This document shows positions 54,839 to 61,797 of a stretch of 64,000 bases of DNA, piece after piece. The position numbers and the translations under genes were made by a program. This DNA comes from Rhodothermales bacterium (GTDB lineage Bacteria; Bacteroidota; Rhodothermia; Rhodothermales; JANQRZ01), in NCBI GenBank assembly GCA_039944855.1, contig JBDUXZ010000020.1, positions 186,001 through 250,000 of the forward strand, given 5' to 3'. The stretch's first letter is position 1, and each line of letters begins with the position of its first letter. A model generated the notes under the pieces. That model saw only the letters and a list, made by a program, of their open reading frames with translations. It was not told where the DNA came from and searched no databases.

Positions 54839-55672
54839 ATGGACCCGGTCAATATCCTGATTCTCGGCACGGCGGGGCTCGTCGGCGGGTTCGTGGCGGG
54901 GCTGCTCGGCGTGGGCGGCGGGATCATCTTCGCGCCCGTTCTGCTCTTCTTCTACCAGGCGACGGGCGTCCCGGCCGACCTCGTGGTGCCGCTCACGGCA
55001 GGGTCGAGCCTGTTCTGCACCCTCATGGCAGCGCTCTCGGGGACGTACTCACAGGTCAAGCTCGGCATGGTGCGGACCCGCGTGGTATGGATCGCGGGGC
55101 TCTTCGCCGCCGTCGCCGTTACACTGACGACCCTCTTCGTGACGACGCAGCCGTGGTACGACCAGCAGGTCTTCGGGCTCGTGTTGGCGGTGATCCTGCT
55201 GCTGGCCGTCGTGCGGATGCTGCGGAAGCGGACGACGGGTGGTGAGCCCATCGAGATGCGCGGCGAGGCGGACCGGGTGCCAGTGCCCGCGCTTGCGGTG
55301 GCAGGTGCGGCGGCGGGCACCGTAGCGAGCGCGGCGGGCGTCGGCGGTGGCATCGTGATGGTCCCGGTCTACAACCAACTCCTCCGCCTCCCGCTCAAAG
55401 AAGCCGCTGCCACCTCGATGGCGACGATCGTGCTGATCTCGCTGAGTGGCGTGGCGATTTATGTGCTCAGCGGGCTCGGCGCAGGCACGCCCACGACGGC
55501 GCTGGGCTACGTCGATTTCGGGCAGGCCGTGTGGCTGGCCCTCCCCGCGATCCTGACGGCCCGGCTGGGCGTGAAGGTCGCCTCGCGCGTCAACGTGCTG
55601 GCGATCCGCTGGGGGTTCGCGGCCCTGGCCACCGTCGTCGCGGTGCGGCTGATCTGGCGCGCGATCGGCTGA
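54839..55672 (+). CDS. TSUP-family transporter (TauE/SafE)
   Basis: A 277-residue polytopic protein with about eight helices. Both family repeats are visible: GLVGGFVAGLLGVGGGIIFAPVLLFF at the N-terminus and AVAGAAAGTVASAAGVGGGIVMVPVYN in the second half. TSUP proteins transport sulfite, sulfoacetate or other small organic anions. The substrate is unknown, and no sulfur-metabolism gene is next to it. Confidence 0.9.
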   Translation: MDPVNILILGTAGLVGGFVAGLLGVGGGIIFAPVLLFFYQATGVPADLVVPLTAGSSLFCTLMAALSGTYSQVKLGMVRTRVVWIAGLFAAVAVTLTTLFVTTQPWYDQQVFGLVLAVILLLAVVRMLRKRTTGGEPIEMRGEADRVPVPALAVAGAAAGTVASAAGVGGGIVMVPVYNQLLRLPLKEAAATSMATIVLISLSGVAIYVLSGLGAGTPTTALGYVDFGQAVWLALPAILTARLGVKVASRVNVLAIRWGFAALATVVAVRLIWRAIG

Positions 55673-55726
55673 TCGCTGCCACGTAGATTCCCCGCCGAAC
55701 GCTCCCTCCGATATAGAACTCCGCCC

Positions 55727-56992
55727 GTGCGCCCGCTGCTCGCTACCTGGAAACGGTACCCGTTCATCGGCCTGCTCGCCGCGCTCAGCGTGGCGGTGAT
55801 TCCGGCTTCGCTGGCGTGGACGACGGCGCGCGTCTTCGTCCTCGTCGTGACGGGCGAGATGGGATTCGTCACCGACTTCTCGTATTACTACGAAGCGGCG
55901 GAGCGCTTCGTCCGCGACCCGCTCACGCTCTACCCTGACCCGTTCGGATTCATGTACCCGCCGCTGAGCGTGCTGCTGTTCCTGCCGCTCCTCGCGCTCC
56001 CGGTGCCCGCGTCGTTCCTGCTCTCGGTCGTCGGGATCGCCGTGCTCGCGGCGGCGTGCGTCGAGCTTACGATTCGGCTCTACGAACGGGCCCGGGACGA
56101 GCGCATCGGCACCCCGCTCCGGGTGACGCTGCTGCTGATCGGGTTCGCGACGGCGCCGGTGTTCCACAACCTGAAGTACGGGCAGGTGAACGTGCTCGTG
56201 CTCTTCCTCGGCCTCGTCTTTCTGTGGCTGCTGCAGCGGGACCGCCCGCTCGCGGCGGCGCTCGTGCTCAGCGTCGGGTTCTGGCTCAAGCTGTATCCCC
56301 TCGCGCTCTGCCTCATCGGGCTCCGGCGCGGGTGGGCCGCACGCGGCGCGGTCGGACTCGTGCTCGGCATCGTCGTGGCGCCGCTCGTGCTGCTGCCGTT
56401 CGTGCCGGCGGAGCTATACCGACAGTACGTGTTCGACCTCCTCCCGTACTGGTCGGGCGTGACGAACACGCACGCGCTCAATCAGTCCATCACCGGAGTG
56501 CTGGAGCACATCCAGCTTCCGCTCGATACCTATCTCCTCTCGCGGGACACGCCGGTCGGGGGATTTGCGAACGCGGTCAATGCGGTCGTTCTCCTGGGCG
56601 GGCTCGGCGGGCTCTACGGGGCGTACTTCCTCGGGCGGCTGCGCTACGAAGTGGTGGGCGTCGCCGTCCTCGCGGTGCTGCCCGTCGTGTCGGCGCTCGG
56701 GTGGGAGCATACCTACGTCCTCGCGCTCCCGCTCTACCTCTACGCGCTGCTCGAAGTCCGGGATCGCGGGCCGGCAGCACAGGCGTTCGTCGCGCTTGCC
56801 GTATTGGTTTTTATGATCCCGAAGCCGCCGGAGCCAGCGATGGTGTGGACGTTTGCGCACTGGCCCCGCCTGCTCGTGGACGTGTTCTACGCCCGTTTCC
56901 TGATCGTCACACTCGTGCTGCTCGGCGTGGTGCCGGTGTGGATGCGGACGCGGCGCGCGACGGCCGAAACGCAGCGCGCCCCGGCAGCCTGA
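55727..56992 (+). CDS. GT87-family membrane glycosyltransferase (DUF2029)
   Basis: A 421-residue protein with about ten transmembrane helices. Segments typical of the GT87/DUF2029 family (polyprenyl-phosphate-mannose dependent mannosyltransferases) are visible: TDFSYYYEAAERFVRDPLTLYPDPFGFMYPPLSVLLF with the conserved YPP, HNLKYGQVNVLVLFLGLV, FWLKLYPLALCLIG and NQSITGVLEH. It probably mannosylates a lipid or surface glycan from the periplasmic side. The start is a GTG; TAGATTCC at 55684 is a candidate promoter element. Confidence 0.85.
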   Translation: MRPLLATWKRYPFIGLLAALSVAVIPASLAWTTARVFVLVVTGEMGFVTDFSYYYEAAERFVRDPLTLYPDPFGFMYPPLSVLLFLPLLALPVPASFLLSVVGIAVLAAACVELTIRLYERARDERIGTPLRVTLLLIGFATAPVFHNLKYGQVNVLVLFLGLVFLWLLQRDRPLAAALVLSVGFWLKLYPLALCLIGLRRGWAARGAVGLVLGIVVAPLVLLPFVPAELYRQYVFDLLPYWSGVTNTHALNQSITGVLEHIQLPLDTYLLSRDTPVGGFANAVNAVVLLGGLGGLYGAYFLGRLRYEVVGVAVLAVLPVVSALGWEHTYVLALPLYLYALLEVRDRGPAAQAFVALAVLVFMIPKPPEPAMVWTFAHWPRLLVDVFYARFLIVTLVLLGVVPVWMRTRRATAETQRAPAA

Positions 56993-57030
56993 GCCGCCGG
57001 GGCGCGGAGCAACGGAGTCGGCAAGAGCGG

Positions 57031-57249
57031 TTAGCTCATGTCGCCGGAGTTGCGCACGATGAACGTGACCTTGCAGTTCGTGCGGTAGAGGTAGGAACCG
57101 TCGTCCTGCACAAAGATCTCCATATCCTTGATCCAGACGTGCTTGACGTCCTTGACGGTCTTGGCGACTTCCTTGATCGCGTTGAGCGCAGCGTCGTCGA
57201 AGCTCGTCTTCGATTCGGAGCTGATTTCGATTACTTTGGCGATAGCCAT
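57031..57249 (-). CDS. dodecin family flavin-binding protein
   Basis: A 72-residue protein, MAIAKVIEISSESKTSFDD... with AIKEVAKTVKDVKHVWIKDMEIFV and NCKVTFIV, the dodecin pattern of one helix on a three-stranded sheet. Dodecins form hollow dodecamers that store riboflavin or FMN; the tryptophan in VKHVWIKD corresponds to the flavin-stacking residue. The ATG at MAIAKV is the family start; a longer in-frame extension is spurious. It diverges from the methyltransferase gene, with their starts 17 bases apart. Confidence 0.93.
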   Translation of the reverse strand: MAIAKVIEISSESKTSFDDAALNAIKEVAKTVKDVKHVWIKDMEIFVQDDGSYLYRTNCKVTFIVRNSGDMS

Positions 57250-57266
57250 GAGGGGTGCGGGTTGAA

Positions 57267-57995
57267 ATGAGTGAACGGAGAAAGGCGGTGAGGAGCGACG
57301 CCGGCGCAGAGCAACGGGCACGGCATCCTCGGAATAGACCTTCTACGACCGAGGCTCGCGCCGGGGTCCGCGCCGGGCTCGCCGCGCGGTGGTTCGCGTG
57401 GCTCCTCTCGCACGGCGAGGGGTTCGACCGCGACCTCTACGGCGAAAGGAAACGCGCCCTCCTCGGCGGGCTGAGCGGCACCGTCGTCGAGATCGGGCCG
57501 GGCGCGGGCGTGAACCTGCCGTACTACGCGGCCGGCGTTCGCTGGATCGGCGTCGAGCCGAACGTCCACTTCCACGAGCGACTGCGCCGGGCGGCGGAAC
57601 GTCACGGAATCGAAGCCGATGTGCTCGGCGGCGTCGCCGAGCATCTCCCGGTGCCGGACGCGAGCGCCGACGCCGTCGTCTCGACCCTCGTGCTCTGTTC
57701 AGTGACGGACCTCGACGCCGCGCTCGCCGAAGTCCGGCGCGTGCTGAAGCCGGGCGGGCGGTTCGTCTTCGTCGAGCACGTCGCCGCGCCGGAGGGCTCC
57801 CTCCTCCGTCGCGTGCAGCGCATCGTCAAGCCCGCGTGGGGCGTCATCGCCGACGGCTGCCGACCGGACCGCGAGACGGGCCACGTCATCGAACGGGCCG
57901 GCTTCGCCGACGTGCAGATCGAGCGGTTCGACGCGGCGATGCCGCTGCCGGTCGTCCGTCCGCACATCGCGGGGACGGCGCGGCGGGCGGGGTAG
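57267..57995 (+). CDS. SAM-dependent class I methyltransferase (Methyltransf_11 type)
   Basis: A 242-residue methyltransferase. An arginine-rich N-terminus of about 30 residues precedes ARWFAWLLSHGEGFDRDLYGERKRALLGGL. The SAM motif TVVEIGPGAGVNLPYY, the acidic VEPNVHFHERL and VVSTLVLCSVTDLDAALAEVRRVLKPGG follow. The family resembles METTL7-like and phospholipid/quinone methyltransferases; the substrate is unknown. The 3' end overlaps by 110 bases the convergent membrane-protein gene. Confidence 0.85.
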   Translation: MSERRKAVRSDAGAEQRARHPRNRPSTTEARAGVRAGLAARWFAWLLSHGEGFDRDLYGERKRALLGGLSGTVVEIGPGAGVNLPYYAAGVRWIGVEPNVHFHERLRRAAERHGIEADVLGGVAEHLPVPDASADAVVSTLVLCSVTDLDAALAEVRRVLKPGGRFVFVEHVAAPEGSLLRRVQRIVKPAWGVIADGCRPDRETGHVIERAGFADVQIERFDAAMPLPVVRPHIAGTARRAG

Positions 57996-59187
57996 GCCGC
58001 CGCGCGACGAGCATGCGGAGGACGGCGAGGATTGGGCCGAACGCGAGGAGCGCGGCGAGGCTCCACACCCACGCGCCGCCCCACGGCGCCGGCCACAGCG
58101 GCGTGAGCGGGACGAGCGAAGCGAGGAGGGCCGCGACGGCAAAAGCGAACGCCCGGCGTCCGCGCGTGACGCCGCCGCCCCACGTCGCCCGCGCCGCCGC
58201 GACGAGCCCGACGCTGACGAATCCGAGCAGCCCGAGGTGGAGGTAGAGAATCCGAAACGCCGGCACTGCCGTCCAGCCCGCCCCCACGAGGCTCGCCGCG
58301 CCGAGGCCGAGCGCTTTGAGCGCGAGCGCGCCCAGCGCGAACCGCCACAGCCCATCCGCCCCTCGCCACAGCGCCGCGACGAGCAGCCCGAGCCCCGCGC
58401 TCAGCAACAGCCCGCCCGCCCGCGCCAGCAACTCGACGGTTGGGGGAACGAGCGACGGCGCCATCCCGAGCGCGAACGTGAACGGCACGCCGACCGCGAC
58501 GAGCCGAATCCCCCACATCGCCCGTCGATCGTCGGACTTCGCCTCCGCCGCCGCGAGGCCGAGCACGCCGAGGCCGAACCAGCCCTCGGAGAACACGTCG
58601 AGGAAAAGGTGCGTGAGCGCCGCCTTCAGGGCGTGGCTCTCGACGCCCGTCGCCTGGAGGAGCGGCAGGCCCCACGCGCCGAGCGTGGCGAAGACGAGAA
58701 AGAAGAGGGCGAGGTCGAACAGCCGGAGCGCGAGGGACGACGGGGCGCCGCGCCGCGCCCGCACGTAGAGCACGACGAAGCCGTACCACGCCAGCACGTT
58801 GAAGCCCGCTGCCATCACCGAGAGCGGCAGCCGCATTCCGCCCACGAACGCCGGCGCGTAGCCGAACAGCAGGAACGGCGGATACGCCACGAGCGCCGTC
58901 GCGAACGCCGCGCCCACGGCGATGCCTGCGCCCCGCATCGGCCGCGCGCCGAGGCTCGGGAGCCGGTGCGCGATGAGCGCCATCAGCGCCGGCGTCACCC
59001 AGCCGAAGTACATCGCGTGCGAGTGTGCGTGCCGCACGTTCCCGAGATCGAGCCCGAACACGACGCCGTGGGCGACGGCGAAGCGGAAGAACGCGCCCGT
59101 CAGCCCGGCGAGGACGAAGAACGCGAGCGCCCCGCGCCACGCCCACCGGAGCGAATACCCCTCGGCCGGGCGCTCGGCGTCACGCAT
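57886..59187 (-). CDS. polytopic membrane protein with a His-rich helix, last gene of the cupin/haemoglobin operon
   Basis: A 433-residue protein with about 12 transmembrane helices. LGNVRHAHSHAMYFGWVTPALMALIAHRL contains several histidines in one helix, recalling heme-copper oxidase subunit I-like membrane proteins found with nitrite/NO genes, though no full Cu-B motif is seen. It overlaps the haemoglobin gene by eight bases, so they are coupled. The last 35 residues are proline/arginine-rich and overlap the opposite methyltransferase gene, so this tail may not be conserved. Confidence 0.65.
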   Translation of the reverse strand: MRDAERPAEGYSLRWAWRGALAFFVLAGLTGAFFRFAVAHGVVFGLDLGNVRHAHSHAMYFGWVTPALMALIAHRLPSLGARPMRGAGIAVGAAFATALVAYPPFLLFGYAPAFVGGMRLPLSVMAAGFNVLAWYGFVVLYVRARRGAPSSLALRLFDLALFFLVFATLGAWGLPLLQATGVESHALKAALTHLFLDVFSEGWFGLGVLGLAAAEAKSDDRRAMWGIRLVAVGVPFTFALGMAPSLVPPTVELLARAGGLLLSAGLGLLVAALWRGADGLWRFALGALALKALGLGAASLVGAGWTAVPAFRILYLHLGLLGFVSVGLVAAARATWGGGVTRGRRAFAFAVAALLASLVPLTPLWPAPWGGAWVWSLAALLAFGPILAVLRMLVARRPTPPAAPSPRCADGRPAAASPRRTARSARRRSRPVR

Positions 59188-59581
59188 CGGACCGGGCCGA
59201 GCGGGCCGATGCGTCGGACGCGCCCCAGAGCCCGAGCTTCACCTGAAAAATCGTCGCGATCTGCGTCGCCTTCGCCTTCATCGTGTCGGCGTGCGGGCCG
59301 TGGAAGTAGGCGTCGATGGTGGCGTGGAAGCGCTCGACCCAGCGCGTGAAGTGGTACTCGGTTAGCCCCTCCAGCCGGAGGTGGGCGTCGAACGGCCGGC
59401 CCCGGTACGTCCCCGTCTGAAACACGACGGACGACCAGAAGGCGTACATCTTCGGGAGATGCGCCGGCATGTCGAGCCCTTCGAAGAACCGGCCGAGCCA
59501 GAGGTCGCGGTCGATGGCATCGTAGAACGCATCGACGACGACGCGCACGTCCTGTTCGGTCTGGATGTCGGGAAGCTGCAT
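59180..59581 (-). CDS. group III truncated haemoglobin
   Basis: A 133-residue globin. DVRVVVDAFYDAIDRDLWLGRFFEGL is followed by HLPKMYAFWSSVVFQTGTYRGRPFDAHL. The proximal-histidine segment GLTEYHFTRWVERFHATID is typical of group III trHb, which bind O2, CO or NO and are thought to act in NO detoxification or oxygen-linked metabolism. It sits between a cupin gene (11 bases upstream) and the coupled membrane protein, suggesting an NO or redox role for the operon. Confidence 0.9.
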   Translation of the reverse strand: MQLPDIQTEQDVRVVVDAFYDAIDRDLWLGRFFEGLDMPAHLPKMYAFWSSVVFQTGTYRGRPFDAHLRLEGLTEYHFTRWVERFHATIDAYFHGPHADTMKAKATQIATIFQVKLGLWGASDASARSARSDA

Positions 59582-59592
59582 GGCGGCGTGGC

Positions 59593-59919
59593 CTAGGCGC
59601 GAAGCATGACGAGGAGGAGGCGCACGTTGGCGGGCGCGTGGACGGCGTGGGGGACATTCGCCGGCAGCCGGATCGTCGCGCCGGCACCGACCGTGTGCGC
59701 TTCGCCGTCGATTGTGATGCGCGCCGTCCCATCGGTCACGACGATGAGCGCATCGAACGGCGCCGTGTGCTCGCTCAGCCCCTCGCCCTCGGCGAAGGCG
59801 AAGAGCGTGACGGAACCGGCTTTGTTCTTGAGCAGCATCCGGCTGACGATGCTACCCGGCTGGAACACGGCGAGGTCGGCGAGCGGCTGGGCGGTGGGAG
59901 TGTCGGCGAGGGCAGGCAT
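59593..59919 (-). CDS. cupin domain protein
   Basis: A 108-residue single cupin domain. The metal-site segment has FAEGEGLSEHTAPFDALIVVTDG (cupin motif 1, with one histidine and a glutamate), then ATIRLPANVPHAVHAPANVRLLLVML (motif 2 with a second histidine). It is the first gene of a three-gene minus-strand operon with the haemoglobin and the membrane protein. Its promoter carries the operator-like sequence shared with the TonB receptor gene. Confidence 0.85.
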   Translation of the reverse strand: MPALADTPTAQPLADLAVFQPGSIVSRMLLKNKAGSVTLFAFAEGEGLSEHTAPFDALIVVTDGTARITIDGEAHTVGAGATIRLPANVPHAVHAPANVRLLLVMLRA

Positions 59920-59936
59920 GGATATGAACGCTTATT

Positions 59937-59959
59937 GAGACTTGTTGGTCCTAAATGTA
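59937..59959 (-). promoter_or_regulatory. promoter and putative Rrf2 operator of the cupin operon
   Basis: The plus strand reads GAGACTTGTTGGTCCTAAATGTA, a dyad (AGAC and GTCCT arms) with the nonamer GTCCTAAAT that recurs before the TonB receptor gene. On the minus strand TACATTTA (a TAnnTT element), preceded by TTG 20 bases earlier, would be the promoter, 33 bases before the ATG. A repressor bound to the dyad would cover the start site. Confidence 0.55.
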
Positions 59960-60146
59960 GAATCGCTTCGCCCGCCGCGCAAGCGCCGATCCCGACCTCG
60001 CGCGCGCTTCACGATCCCTGTGCGCCTCGTTCACAGTCGGCACGGCAGCGTGGATATGACCGAAAGGGGAGAGCCATGCGTTGCTCCAAACGGAAACGAG
60101 GCGTATCGTAGCGCTCCTCTCCGTGCTCGTCACAACGACTAATTCT

Positions 60147-61196
60147 ATGGAAGCCCCCACCGTCCGCACCCAGGTCAAGGACTACTACGGCCAGACGTTG
60201 CAGTCCACCGCCGACCTCCGCACGAGCGCATGCTGCACGGACGAGGCCCTGCCCGCCCACCACAAAGCCATCCTCGCCGACATCGCCGACGAAGTCCTCG
60301 CACGGTTTTACGGCTGCGGCTCGCCCCTCCCGCCTGCGCTCGACGGCTGCACCGTGCTTGACCTCGGCTGCGGGACGGGCCGCGACGCGTTCCTCGCCGC
60401 CGCGCTTGTCGGGCCGGCGGGCCGCGTGATCGGGATCGACATGACGGAGGAACAGCTCGCCGTGGCGCAGCGCTACGAGGCGGAGCAGGCCGCGCAGTTC
60501 GGCTTCGACGCGCCGAACACGTCGTTCCGGCTCGGCGACATCGAGGACCTCACCGCGGCAGGCATCGAAGACGAGAGCGTGGACGTGGTGATCTCGAACT
60601 GCGTCATCAACCTCGCGACGGACAAGCAGGCCGTGTTCGCCGAGATCTTCCGCGTGCTCAAGCCCGGCGGCGAGCTCTACTTCTCGGACGTCTTCGCCGA
60701 CCGCCGCATCCCCTCCGATGTCGCGGCCGACCCCGTGCTCTACGGCGAATGCCTCGGCGGCGCGCTCTACATCGAGGACTTCCGCCGGATGATGCAGGCC
60801 GTCGGCTGTGCCGATTACCGCGTCGTCACGCAGCGCCCGCTCACCGTCGACGACCCGGCGCTTGCCGCGAAGCTCGGCAACATCCGGTTCTCGTCGGTCA
60901 CGGTGCGGGCGTTCAAGCTCGCCTCGCTCGAAGACCGCTGTGAGGACTTCGGGCAGGTGGCGACCTACGACGGCACGATCCCCGAGCACCCCCACGCCTT
61001 CGCGCTCGACGATCACCACGTCTTCGAGACCGGGCGGCCGATGCTCATCTGCGGCAACTCTGCGGCGATGGTGGAGGAGACCCGCTACGGCCGCCACTTC
61101 CGCGTCGTCGGCGACCGCTCGGTCCACTACGGCCTGTTCGACTGTGCCCCGGCCCCGGCGAGCGTGGCCGGCGAGGCCTCCGGCGGGTGCTGCTAA
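60147..61196 (+). CDS. arsM: arsenite methyltransferase-like protein (ArsM)
   Basis: A 349-residue SAM-dependent methyltransferase that would convert As(III) to methylated, partly volatile species. The SAM motif [20 protein letters not shown] is at about 70-89. The three cysteines used to bind arsenite in ArsM are visible: the CC pair at 29-30 in RTSACC, C152 in ISNCVINL and C202 in GECLGGALY. The C-terminus ends GGCC (residues 346-349), possibly another metal site. It has its own upstream region and opposes the metal/NO genes; no arsR or ars transport gene is seen here. Confidence 0.88.
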   Translation: MEAPTVRTQVKDYYGQTLQSTADLRTSACCTDEALPAHHKAILADIADEVLARFYGCGSPLPPALDGCTVLDLGCGTGRDAFLAAALVGPAGRVIGIDMTEEQLAVAQRYEAEQAAQFGFDAPNTSFRLGDIEDLTAAGIEDESVDVVISNCVINLATDKQAVFAEIFRVLKPGGELYFSDVFADRRIPSDVAADPVLYGECLGGALYIEDFRRMMQAVGCADYRVVTQRPLTVDDPALAAKLGNIRFSSVTVRAFKLASLEDRCEDFGQVATYDGTIPEHPHAFALDDHHVFETGRPMLICGNSAAMVEETRYGRHFRVVGDRSVHYGLFDCAPAPASVAGEASGGCC

Positions 61197-61264
61197 ACCG
61201 GCCGCTCGCGCGCCAGCCGCCAGTACATCAGCACGGCCATGACGAGGACGAGCGGGGCGATGCG

Positions 61265-61609
61265 CTACGCGAGGGCGATGCGGTCGTCCATTTCGTCGGC
61301 GATGCGCTCGGTGAGGTCGCGGTACTTCCGGGGGACGCGGAGCGCGATCTCGGTGGCGTGGTCGCCGGGGATGGTCTTCAGGAGCTCGACTTTCTCGGGC
61401 TTGATGCGGAGGCGATCGCGGAAGAGCCCCCGCGTGAAGCGCACCGACTCCAGCGCCGACGGCGCCACCTTCACGGTCTGCCGGTCGCGGTCCGTGAGGC
61501 CGAGGACGGCCGACTCTACTTCGATGATGAGGAACTCGTCGTCGAGGTACGCGAAGCCCTTGACTTCGCGCAGCCCGACGTCAGGCAGGCTGAACGGGAT
61601 GCGGTTCAT
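61265..61609 (-). CDS. conserved-looking hypothetical protein, beta-rich
   Basis: A 114-residue protein (MNRIPFSLPDVGLREVKGFAYLDDEF...) with a beta-rich N-terminal half, VRFTRGLFRDRLRIKPEKVELL, and a C-terminal helix KYRDLTERIADEMDDRI. It ends at a TAG, but the same frame continues open to a second TAG at 61193-61195 and would add [23 protein letters not shown], a plausible membrane anchor. The reading frame thus may be a nonsense variant or a read-through gene. The function is unknown. Confidence 0.55.
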   Translation of the reverse strand: MNRIPFSLPDVGLREVKGFAYLDDEFLIIEVESAVLGLTDRDRQTVKVAPSALESVRFTRGLFRDRLRIKPEKVELLKTIPGDHATEIALRVPRKYRDLTERIADEMDDRIALA

Positions 61610-61720
61610 AAAGCGAGGGGAAGGAGCAGGAGGGGCGCACAGCAACGGACGATTTTCGGCTTGCCGAGTTGCAGCCAGGAGCGCTACATCCGTCTATAAC
61701 GAACGCCAAAACATACGCAT

Positions 61721-61757
61721 GCCGTCCTCCCTCGGTACGCTACCGAAAGAGGACGGC
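61721..61757 (-). terminator. hairpin downstream of the TonB receptor gene
   Basis: Nested stems GCCGTCCTC/GAGGACGGC and CGGTA/TACCG around CGC, 40 bases after the TonB gene stop on the minus strand. The sequence beyond it has only a weak U-run (TTTT), so termination is probable but not certain. Confidence 0.5.
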
Positions 61758-61797
61758 GTAGGGCTGCCCCCCGGACAGGGTAGGCGGGATGCAGGGG

